Assembly: GCF_963678635.1 (NCBI RefSeq) | Contig: NC_087065.1 | Span: forward strand, 16,474,572 to 16,538,571 | From: Symsagittifera roscoffensis | Taxonomy: Eukaryota; Xenacoelomorpha; Acoela; Convolutidae | Reading direction: 5' to 3' | DNA: 64,000 bases | Shown here: positions 34,573 through 42,532 of the stretch, piece after piece | Position numbering within the stretch: position 1 is the first letter of the stretch | How the letters are laid out: every line of letters starts with the position of its first letter | Notes under the pieces: generated by a model | Seen by the model: only the letters and a program-made list of their open reading frames with translations | The model's database searches: none | What the model was told of the DNA's origin: nothing | Translations under genes and position numbers: made by a program

Positions 34573-35455
34573 TGTAACATTCGCCCTGAAGATACATATC
34601 GACGGAAAACAAAACTAAGTCTTAAGACGACTGGCTAACGTCTAAACAGAGCTTTGCATGCTTTTCACCGTCTTTACCATGCCTGTACTTTTTGGTGGTC
34701 TTTTCTAACATCGGGTCGACAAAACGTTACTGCTTTCGGCTTCGGTCAAAACACTCAAATTAACTTAATTACATGCAGAAATAGTGAGCTCATGGCTGGG
34801 TCTCAGTATCCCCACACCACGAGGTCACTCCTAAAAACAGGGCGACTACTTATTATATTACTATTGTTTTTGTTCAGTAGATAAAAATCATCATCTCCAT
34901 CGAAGATGGATCAATCCTTTCCCCCAACTCCTAGCTTCTCATCCTTATCAAAATGAATCCAGTTGTTAATTAAATTCAAATCAGGACATGACAAGAAGCT
35001 AAAAGTCTATATAAAAGAATAAAAGTCTCAGTTCCGAAACCCTTCCGGATTCTTGAATCCACTGAATCAAGCTCGTTAATCTTGATTTCTTCTTAATCCG
35101 GAAGGCTGTCCTCCACCCTTCACCGTTGTCTGCAACAGCCTTGCAACTATTGTAGCGACACAATAGTTGCAACTCGGAGTGTTCACTGCTATTCCTGCAA
35201 TCTGCTATTGTTTTTTCTCACAATTTTCGTACTTATCGTCCGCGCAACTAATGTTTTTCTTAGTTCTTTTTGCTAAAATGACCGTTTCTGACGTTTCTCA
35301 GAAATCTTACGTAATCACTTCGATATTTTAAAAATTAGCAATTCCCGAATCCTTTAACCTTCACGTTTTGTTCAATCGTTCAAATAACGTTCTTAAATCT
35401 TAATAATCACCAATCCGGAAGGCTCGCTGCTAAAATTCGAATTCTGCAGAGATTG
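34573..35455 (-). repeat. Element A 3' LTR
   Basis: About 883 bp that match 50663-51543. In element orientation it ends ...CGAATGTTACA. Its other end lacks the 29 bp (51544-51572) with which the 5' LTR begins, so the 3' LTR is truncated or recombined at its U3 edge. Confidence 0.85.
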
Positions 35456-35458
35456 AAA

Positions 35459-35794
35459 AACAGTCACGCAGGCTGGAATATTTAAATATACTCCTTCACT
35501 TGAGCATTTCTAAATAAATAGTAAGTGAGTGTCTCTAAAACCACTCGACTAAAATCAAAATGCAAATTTATAAATGCAACAATTACAAAACTCAACTAAA
35601 TCTTTCAGTTTTCAATTACAACTTGGTTGCTTGGTTTCTCACTTGAGTTTTTTCACACACATAAAACAATTCTGAGTTTTAGCTTTTTCTTCATTACTCC
35701 TTTGTTCTCTTCTTCTTTCGTCGTTTAGAAGTTCTAAAACTTCTAAATTCTTCTAATTTTTGTCTCTTTTTCCATCTTGCTTTTCGGTCATCCG
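35459..35794. other. Element A 3' untranslated segment
   Basis: AT-rich sequence between the last ORF and the 3' LTR. No clear polypurine tract directly abuts the LTR, in keeping with the damaged LTR edge. Confidence 0.5.
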
Positions 35795-36532
35795 TCAATA
35801 CTCCATTTCTTCCTCCTGTGATACTGACTCTGCACTCTCAGTTTCCGTATCTTGCAACACGTCGTTAGCTATCCTGACGCTGCCGGAAGCCGTCCTCCAA
35901 CACTTCTGCTCTTCCACCCTCTGTTTGCAGCAAGGTAGCGGATCCACGTTAGATTCTCTGTTCCTGCAGAAGCTGTTGTGGAGACACAACGTCACGTTTC
36001 TCTCCAAATATTCTTTCAGCATCTCTGCTTTCTCCTTTCCACTACGTTCACTCGTCCTGGAAATTCTTTTCACAGCGGTGGTCACTGCATTCCGATGAGT
36101 CACGAGAGTTCGCTTGAAAGCTCCTGCTCCAAGGTCCAGCTGATTTTCACTGTACACCCTGCCGTGCTTCGACATATGCGTTTTCGCATACTCGTACAAC
36201 CATGCAGTCATGTTAGCTCTGAACCATGGCATCAATCGTTTTCTTGCCCATATCTTCTTTACTTCCATCGGAATGTTTAGAACTTTGCACATTGTCTCAA
36301 AAAGATCTAAATCTTTTAGACAATCTAACTTCTGCAACTGTTCTCTCGTCGGTGCCTCCTGTCTGTTATTTTCTCTCACATGAGCTTCCAGCCATCGTAT
36401 CGCCATCATAACTCCCACTATCACTATTGTTACGGGCTGTGATGAGTCTGGTAAACCCATGGAGAGCAGCTCTCCAGAGTCCCAGATCAACGTCAGATTA
36501 CTACGCTTGGGGTACCACCAGGTCTGCAGCAA
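35795..36532 (-). CDS. Element A ORF3c, unrecognised protein in env position
   Basis: 245 codons. Visible features: a hydrophobic stretch PVTIVIVGVMMAIRW near residue 33-47, then a charged helical part (REQLQKLDCLKDLDLFETM, KKIWARKRLMPWFRANMTAW), a basic segment (TAVKRISRTSERSGKEKAEM) and a Cys-rich, acidic end (ETESAESVSQEEEMEY). I do not recognise it. Its place between integrase and the 3' LTR is where env would be, but a single weak hydrophobic stretch and no signal peptide or fusion-like features argue against an envelope. It may be the C-terminal third of one longer ancestral ORF with 37153-37902. Confidence 0.5.
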   Translation of the reverse strand: MLQTWWYPKRSNLTLIWDSGELLSMGLPDSSQPVTIVIVGVMMAIRWLEAHVRENNRQEAPTREQLQKLDCLKDLDLFETMCKVLNIPMEVKKIWARKRLMPWFRANMTAWLYEYAKTHMSKHGRVYSENQLDLGAGAFKRTLVTHRNAVTTAVKRISRTSERSGKEKAEMLKEYLERNVTLCLHNSFCRNRESNVDPLPCCKQRVEEQKCWRTASGSVRIANDVLQDTETESAESVSQEEEMEY

Positions 36533-36538
36533 GCAGTT

Positions 36539-36700
36539 ATGGTTCCACTTCCATCATCACTCGGTGGACCTCATGATTCTCATCTACTGCATTGTAATCT
36601 GTGACAATGATGGAAGTGGATCCAGTAATGGTTCCACTTCCATCATCACTCGGTGGACCTCATCATTCTCATCTACTGCATTGTAATCTGTGACAGTTGA
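36539..36700. repeat. 89-bp tandem duplication in ORF3 region
   Basis: ATGGTTCCACTTCCATCATC starts at 36539 and again at 36628; the copies run through GCATTGTAATCTGTGACA. An inverted ATGATGGAAGTGGATCC lies between them. 89 is not a multiple of three, so the duplication breaks the frame between ORF3b and ORF3c. Confidence 0.85.
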
Positions 36701-36715
36701 TCCACTCTGTTTTTG

Positions 36716-37149
36716 TCACTCAAAGTCACTGAAATTCCCGCTCACATATCCCATGAACTTCTTTTCTAGTATTGACTCCAATTCTTCTTTGGTTCTCTCC
36801 GGAACTGCTGAGAACATCTTACATAGCAACTCGTAGGATTTCTCGGACATTCTCGCCAGTCTCACACACTTCGGCACTGATGAGGCTTGATCCACGATCG
36901 TTCTTGTACTCTTTGCGTCCACAGCCACGAAATGTACAGGGTATCTGCTCTTGCACATTGGAGCCATGTTGAACCCACCAAATACCGTGCTCCTGATGGT
37001 CTACAATAAGTCTCACTGTGTCTGATATTCATTTCCGTCTCGATTGCTTCCCTCCATTTTCCTATGTATTTCTGCTCAGTCTGCAGAACTCCTGGGAATA
37101 CTTCTACACTGATGGCTGTGACCACCTCATGTTTCTGTTCTAGATTCAA
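36716..37149 (-). pseudogene. Element A ORF3b, frameshifted
   Basis: Two overlapping frames seem to share one ancestral reading. 37149 down to about 36970 gives KHEVVTAISVEVFPGVLQTE and KWREAIETEMNIRHSETYC. 36967-36716 gives RYPVHFVAVDAKSTRTIVDQ and a helical end, MSEKSYELLCKMFSAVPERT, EELESILEKKFMGYVSG. No family is recognised. A TGA at 37155-37153 separates it from ORF3a by only four bases. Confidence 0.45.
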
Positions 37150-37152
37150 TAG

Positions 37153-37902
37153 TCACTCTACAGAACCAAACATGCTGTAGAATCCTAGTGCAGTCACTAG
37201 ATTCACCTCGGTTCCTCCATGGCAATCTGCTATCAGTTCCGATGGCTCTTTGTAGTCCTGCCTCAAGCGCTCAATCTCTTGACCCTGCTTCTTGTTGCAG
37301 TCTTCAAACAACTTTCTCCACATGTCTCGATCTTCCTCCATCTGGAACATACTTTTGGTCATCTCGTCCAGCTCCTTCTTCGTACTTTTCAGTTCATCGT
37401 TCATCTCATCCAGATCTTGCATGGTTTGGTTCGTCTGAACTTTCTGTCCTACTTTCGCCCTTTTTGGTGACACAGCTGCTCTCAGTGGTGAACCAGACGA
37501 GGTCGCCTCGCTGTTCATCTCCCGATGCATTCTCGTCAACCCAGGTTTGGGCTTGGAGGGCATAGGCATCTCACCTGGTTGGTAGGTACTAGAACTGCCC
37601 AATCCAGGCTCATTCGCCAAGTCACTCCCTGAGAGAGCCCCATTTCCCCACCTCATCACTCTCATGTTCGGGCGGTCTAGTACTCCTCTTTCTCCATGTG
37701 CTGCCATCAACAGGACTTCCGTGGGGCGGTCCCCACGGTTGTCGTGCCCCAAGATGTTGATCAGGGCGGTCAGCAACATGACTACCTCTGGGTCCTCCAG
37801 AGCGAAGTCTCGATCGATCAGCCGACGATAGATCGCATCTATCATCGGTCCTACATATGCCTCTGCCAGGTCCATCAATTCATCCAAGTTGAAGTTATCC
37901 AT
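37153..37902 (-). CDS. Element A ORF3a, coiled-coil protein of unknown function
   Basis: 249 codons starting MDNFNLDELMDLAEAYVGPM. The N-terminal part (to about residue 75) is helical and acidic (LEDPEVVMLLTALINILGHD). A Ser/Pro-rich basic middle follows (SGSPLRAAVSPKRAKVGQKV), then a predicted coiled coil at about 140-215 (LDEMNDELKSTKKELDEM, FQMEEDRDMWRKLFEDC). The shape resembles a small structural or nucleic-acid-binding accessory protein more than an envelope. It begins 690 nt downstream of the end of pol, so it would need its own start or a spliced mRNA. Element B cannot be compared because its equivalent lies beyond the window. Confidence 0.6.
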   Translation of the reverse strand: MDNFNLDELMDLAEAYVGPMIDAIYRRLIDRDFALEDPEVVMLLTALINILGHDNRGDRPTEVLLMAAHGERGVLDRPNMRVMRWGNGALSGSDLANEPGLGSSSTYQPGEMPMPSKPKPGLTRMHREMNSEATSSGSPLRAAVSPKRAKVGQKVQTNQTMQDLDEMNDELKSTKKELDEMTKSMFQMEEDRDMWRKLFEDCNKKQGQEIERLRQDYKEPSELIADCHGGTEVNLVTALGFYSMFGSVE

Positions 37903-38591
37903 TCTATTCTTTCAAGTTTGATTCGGTTTTGATTCCAAGATTTTGACTCAAGTGAGTAATTAAATGATCAATCAGGATCTAGAAAAGAAGTCACAAATAT
38001 CACACTTGTCAGTTTCACCTTAACATATATCATTAAAATTTGCTTAAAAACAGTTCAGATAAAAAGATATTTATCCTAAAAGTTTATTAAAATCAATTGG
38101 TCTCTAAAATTTTGGAATTCGACCTAAGATTGGACAGTCCAAACTTTGGATCTATTCCTAAGATCGTCATTCAGTTGTTCATGGTCATCAACCCCTACTT
38201 ACCCATGATCTTATTAACCTAACACATAACATAACATAATATAACACATATTACATACAACTTAGTCTTTGGCCTAACACCCTCTCGCACATCACTCAGC
38301 CTATACTTAAGTAATATTTCTTATGTAGATATACTTGTATGTTCGTATCAGAGAATATCACGTGTACAATCGCGTACAGTTCCCGAGGATGCAGTCTTCC
38401 TCTGTTTGGATCGTACACTGGAAGCGAGAGCTACTTCACGTCCATTTCCACAAGGAAGTCCCTCAGCCTCGTCAAGGACAAGACTAGGTTCTCTGGGTCC
38501 ACGTGCTGCTTCTCCGTCGCCCTCGTTACCAAGAAGCATAGGTATTTTCCCGGTATCTGCGACGCCACCGGAGGTAAGGCTGCTACGCCCC
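37903..38591. other. Untranslated spacer between pol and ORF3 of element A
   Basis: About 690 nt, AT-rich near 38220-38270 (repeated ATAACATAAC). No ORF of note on the minus strand. It could carry a splice acceptor or promoter for ORF3, but none can be identified with confidence. Confidence 0.5.
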
Positions 38592-40907
38592 CTATCCCTG
38601 GTCTTGCTTCCAAAGGAATTCCACGTTTTTGTAATCTCTCTTAAAATCTGCCGCTAACGCTGTCCTAAAACTCATGTCTGCTGTGATTGCTATCGCACAT
38701 GTTCTATTTGTGAGAATGAAATCACTGTCTGTTAGTATTATGTTACTTGAATATTCATTTGTTAAGTTAAAATATGACTCAACTGCCCTGCCTATGTCAG
38801 GTTTCTTAGGCTCTTCGCCTGTCTCTGCTTCTAAGTCTCCTGTTTCTCTCGCTATTCTCAATTTTTTTATTATCAAGTTTTCAGTGTGGGTAAGTCCTAC
38901 CCCCACTCCCCGGACAAAAATATCCATCGACGTCCCCGTCGATCGCATACCGGGTATCAAGTCGAAGTTAGAAGCTGGAATGAGTAGTCGTCCTTCCTGG
39001 GCAGCCCAGGAAGGATCATCTCGTTCGGTCTTGATGTATTTCATGCTTTCACGATCTACGTCTTGAATCGTGACACTGGTCTCCTCAGGATCCGAGGTTG
39101 TTTCATTCAGCCATTCTAAGACACGCAAGTTCGTCAAGTCTTGTTCACATGACTGCTGTTGCTCGTCGTCGAATTCTACCTCGGGTTTCGACCAGTCGTC
39201 AACCCACTCATCGTCGTGATCATCAACTATGTCAATGTCTTGTGACACAGTTATTTCCTCTAGACCCACTACTTCCTCCACTATCTTCTTAAGATCTATC
39301 CTATCCACTACGAAGTCGTCACCGTAAGGATTGTATTTCTTTCTTGGTCTCGACCCGTCCTTCTGACGAGTCTGTATCGTGAACGGAAGATCCGGCTCCA
39401 AGTTCTTGGAAACTTCTGTCTGTTCGGGATCCTGCCAATCTTCCTCTGCGTAGGGTAAGGTTTCATCGTCCGCTTCGATCTCCTCGTTTGGATCCAGGTC
39501 CAGCGGTGTATCCGTACCTTCCTCTACGACTTCGTTTCCATCGTTCTTCTCCCTGGTGCCCTTTTCATTGACCTCACAAGCAGGATTCATCATTAGATAA
39601 TCCCCTTCTTCCATGTCTGCAGGTATACACCAGTCTTCTGTCGATAGATTGTGTGGCTTGATGTTCTCGTAGTGGGCGGCTCGGCCAGTACTCAGTCTAT
39701 AAAAGCGTCCCTCCTGGTGCACCTCTGTAATCATGAAGGGTCCCCTCCATTTTTTTAGGAGCTTTTTCGTCCCTTTCGGTGGTATAACGTTCTGAAATAC
39801 CCATACGTAGTCTCCCACCGAGTAAGCCTTTGCACCAGCTGCTTTCTTGTCGAATCTTTTCCTCTGCCTTGCCTGTGCTTGCTGAGTATTTCGTCTACAC
39901 AAATCATTCAACTCCTGTTGGCGTCTGATCACATCCCTCACGTAGACCTGTGGGGACATTTTCTTTCCCTCATACTCTGGGTAGAAGAAGGTTAAGGGTA
40001 AAGACTTTTCGTGTCCAGTTAGCATCATGTGTGGACTGACTCCGGTGGTGGAGTGTTGCGTGCTGTTATATGCTCCCATCACCTGTGGAAGGTATCTGTC
40101 CCAATCGGTCATGTACCTGGAACAATATACTCTCAGAATCGACACTAACGTCCTATTCTGTCTTTCCACTAAGCCATTCGTCTGAGGGTGGTATGTCGTG
40201 GAGTGAGCCTGAGCGACCTGTGAGCGTCTCATAAGCTCTTTCGTAAGCTCTCCTACGAAAGTTGTTCCATTATCCGATTGAAATGTCATCGGACAACCAT
40301 GTCTCGCTATCCACGTATTGATCAGGTGGTCGCATGTCTCTTCCGCCGAGGCAGTTATGCAGGGCACGGCCTCTGCATACTTCGTAAAATGATCTATCAT
40401 GACCAGCACCTGATTATAACCATTGTCTGTCATGCATATCTTTTGGTGGTCTATTTGCAACTTCCTTGGATCCTTGACCTGCTGGCATGACAGACATGCT
40501 GTTACCCATTTCTCGCATGCCTTTTTCATCCCAGGCCACTCAAAGCGCTTCAGGATCCTCTGATATACTTTGTCGATCCCCTGATGGCCCATCTGATCAT
40601 GTGACCCGAATAATAGTTCTGTCTGATAGAGTTGCGGTAACACTATCGCGTTATACTTGTACAGGACTCTGTCTTCCTCCCTTCTTTTGCAAGCCACAAT
40701 CCCGTCCTTGTTCAAATATAACCTCCCTTCCTTCTGCATGAAGTATTGTCTCAGGATGCGATAACTATCTTCCTCGAGGTCCCCTTTATCCGGCGAACCA
40801 TTCTCGATCCACCTTTTCAGGTTGCTTGTCATGCGATCATTTCTCTGCGCCCTTAGAAGATCCGAGAGTCGGTATCTCGCCTTTAAGTACGTCTTCATGA
40901 CCCTCAT
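38592..40907 (-). CDS. Element A integrase with conserved C-terminal extension
   Basis: 771 codons. Zinc-binding HHCC at H103, H108, C138, C141. Catalytic D153 (QIDHQKIC), D212 (FQSDNGTTF) and E248 (TNGLVERQNR) with the canonical 35-residue spacing between the last two. Compared with element B, 16-17 residues just before D153 are missing (in-frame deletion). A GPF motif (KKWRGPFMITEVHQEGRFYRL) marks the GPY/F module. After an acidic linker comes a C-terminal segment of about 115 residues (about 655-771: GVGVGLTHTENLIIKKL, NIILTDSDFILTNRTCAIAI) conserved in element B. The start ATG here is only where the frame reopens after a 19-bp duplication; the protein was originally continuous with RNase H upstream. 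Confidence 0.9.
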   Translation of the reverse strand: MRVMKTYLKARYRLSDLLRAQRNDRMTSNLKRWIENGSPDKGDLEEDSYRILRQYFMQKEGRLYLNKDGIVACKRREEDRVLYKYNAIVLPQLYQTELLFGSHDQMGHQGIDKVYQRILKRFEWPGMKKACEKWVTACLSCQQVKDPRKLQIDHQKICMTDNGYNQVLVMIDHFTKYAEAVPCITASAEETCDHLINTWIARHGCPMTFQSDNGTTFVGELTKELMRRSQVAQAHSTTYHPQTNGLVERQNRTLVSILRVYCSRYMTDWDRYLPQVMGAYNSTQHSTTGVSPHMMLTGHEKSLPLTFFYPEYEGKKMSPQVYVRDVIRRQQELNDLCRRNTQQAQARQRKRFDKKAAGAKAYSVGDYVWVFQNVIPPKGTKKLLKKWRGPFMITEVHQEGRFYRLSTGRAAHYENIKPHNLSTEDWCIPADMEEGDYLMMNPACEVNEKGTREKNDGNEVVEEGTDTPLDLDPNEEIEADDETLPYAEEDWQDPEQTEVSKNLEPDLPFTIQTRQKDGSRPRKKYNPYGDDFVVDRIDLKKIVEEVVGLEEITVSQDIDIVDDHDDEWVDDWSKPEVEFDDEQQQSCEQDLTNLRVLEWLNETTSDPEETSVTIQDVDRESMKYIKTERDDPSWAAQEGRLLIPASNFDLIPGMRSTGTSMDIFVRGVGVGLTHTENLIIKKLRIARETGDLEAETGEEPKKPDIGRAVESYFNLTNEYSSNIILTDSDFILTNRTCAIAITADMSFRTALAADFKRDYKNVEFLWKQDQG

Positions 40908-40927
40908 CTGACTTCATGACCCTCATC
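40893..40927. repeat. 19-bp tandem duplication that breaks pol of element A
   Basis: CTTCATGACCCTCATC occurs at 40893-40908 and 40912-40927. The 19-nt step shifts the frame and produces the stop that separates the RNase H ORF from the integrase ORF. Confidence 0.85.
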
Positions 40928-42445
40928 GCTTGGTATAAGGTATTGATCGCTGTCAGGATCCTGGTGCACCTCTCTGTCCAGGTCCCTTGCCCGAGTTTCC
41001 ACTAGTAGCGTGTGTATCGCTAGTTCTGACGGTTCTGATCCTGAACTCGAGTTCCTGTCTGAATAGGTGTCCATTCCTGAGTTTCGGGAATCATCATCCG
41101 TCGAAGAGGTTGTGCTGGATACTGCACGTTCCTCCAGATCATGTCTGTGCCTTCTTCGCATCCATCTGAACTCCCCGGACAAAACTTTGTTCTCTAGGTC
41201 CTGTTTCTCATCAGGAATTTTCTCGTCTATCTCAGACTCCCCGGACAAATTTTCTTGTCCCAGGTGTTGATCTGGTGATCGCTGGTTCTTTTCATCATTC
41301 GTCTCCCCGGACAAATAGTCTTGCAGCAGATTTTGTTCTACTTTTTTACCTTCCTTATCCTGGTCCACAAAGGTGACGGTTTTCTTTTGCTTGCTGCTCC
41401 CCTGTTCTTTCTGTCCGTAAGAAGTACTGGTTAAAATCTCTTGGGGTATTGAGGATATTAGTTGCTGGACTATTGTCCTACAATCCCTCTCGTTCTCTTC
41501 GTGCTGTCTTCTGGACGGCATGATCTTCACCTTCTCACTAACTGTTAGCGATGCCACTGCTGCTGTCCACTCGGGGTCATCTCTGGTCACTTCTCTTTCT
41601 AACAACCCACCCAGCATCCGCATCACTTGCGGTGTGACTTGCACCGTTTTATCCAATAATGAGAGGCTGTTTATGTTCATGCGAGAGAGTTCTTGCTGGA
41701 CCAGGTTCGAGCGCAGCAACAGATCCAAGGGGACTGGGTCCTCCTTAGATAGGATCTTTATCTCGGCTGCTTTCCCTACAGGTAACTCAGGGTGCCCTGG
41801 AATTGGATGTCCAGACTTATCCAACCATCTCGTTAAGGGAAGCGCTTCATAAGTTTCTTTGTCCAGAAACGAGAATCCCTCCTTTATTTCCGCCGGATTG
41901 GCCTGCTTCTGCTCCAATCTTTCATAAATCACAGTTTTCTTGCTGAGGCTGTCAGCATTCTGGTGTTTATCATGCATCCTATGTTCGATTATCATATGGT
42001 AGCCATCCAATCTGACTATCCATCTACCAATATATCTCTGATCCATCGAGTAGGTTTTCAACCAGGATAACGCTCTGTTGTCCACGCGTAACTTGAAGGG
42101 AGCGCTCCCCAAGTATGCACGGTACTTTTCTACGAATGTGACTACTGCAAACATTTCTGCTTTTGGTGCGCCATATTTCATCTCTGTGTCACTCAAGACC
42201 TTGCTGCCGTATGCAATGGGACGGAGAACTGTTCTTCCGTTCCATTCTTGCTCTTGATGCAAGATTCCTGAGATGGCTACCACCGATGCGTCTGTGTCGA
42301 GAACATACATGCCCTTTTCTGTAGGCATGCCCAGCACTGGCGCTTCGCACAGTTCCCGTTTTATGTTCTCGAAAGCAACCTGTGCCTCATCGTTCCATTC
42401 GAATTTTTTCCCCTTGTTGCGCATCAGCTTCTGCATCGGATACAC
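40904..42445 (-). CDS. Element A RNase H and linker
   Basis: 513 codons. RNase H residues: LDTDAS (catalytic Asp, near residue 50), then EMKYGAPKAEMFAVVTFVEK and RVDNRALSWLKTYS. A long acidic linker follows with repeated LSGE motifs (YLSGETND, NLSGESEID, VLSGEFRW), each encoded by a CTCCCCGGACAAA-like phrase on the plus strand. The ORF opens after a nonsense codon at 42535-42533 and closes at the 19-bp duplication, so neither end is original. In a working element RNase H would remove the RNA template during reverse transcription. Confidence 0.85.
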   Translation of the reverse strand: MYPMQKLMRNKGKKFEWNDEAQVAFENIKRELCEAPVLGMPTEKGMYVLDTDASVVAISGILHQEQEWNGRTVLRPIAYGSKVLSDTEMKYGAPKAEMFAVVTFVEKYRAYLGSAPFKLRVDNRALSWLKTYSMDQRYIGRWIVRLDGYHMIIEHRMHDKHQNADSLSKKTVIYERLEQKQANPAEIKEGFSFLDKETYEALPLTRWLDKSGHPIPGHPELPVGKAAEIKILSKEDPVPLDLLLRSNLVQQELSRMNINSLSLLDKTVQVTPQVMRMLGGLLEREVTRDDPEWTAAVASLTVSEKVKIMPSRRQHEENERDCRTIVQQLISSIPQEILTSTSYGQKEQGSSKQKKTVTFVDQDKEGKKVEQNLLQDYLSGETNDEKNQRSPDQHLGQENLSGESEIDEKIPDEKQDLENKVLSGEFRWMRRRHRHDLEERAVSSTTSSTDDDSRNSGMDTYSDRNSSSGSEPSELAIHTLLVETRARDLDREVHQDPDSDQYLIPSDEGHEVR

Positions 42446-42532
42446 CTTGTCCGCATATCCTTTTATGAATTCTCGGTAGTAATTGGCAAACCCTAGGAAG
42501 CTCAGGAGCTGTGTGTCCGTTCTGGGGGCCTT

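Noticed and set aside
34982..35030. TATATAAAA and AATAAA in the LTR as promoter and polyA signal
   Set aside because: They lie on the plus strand, whereas element A codes on the minus strand; orientation does not fit.
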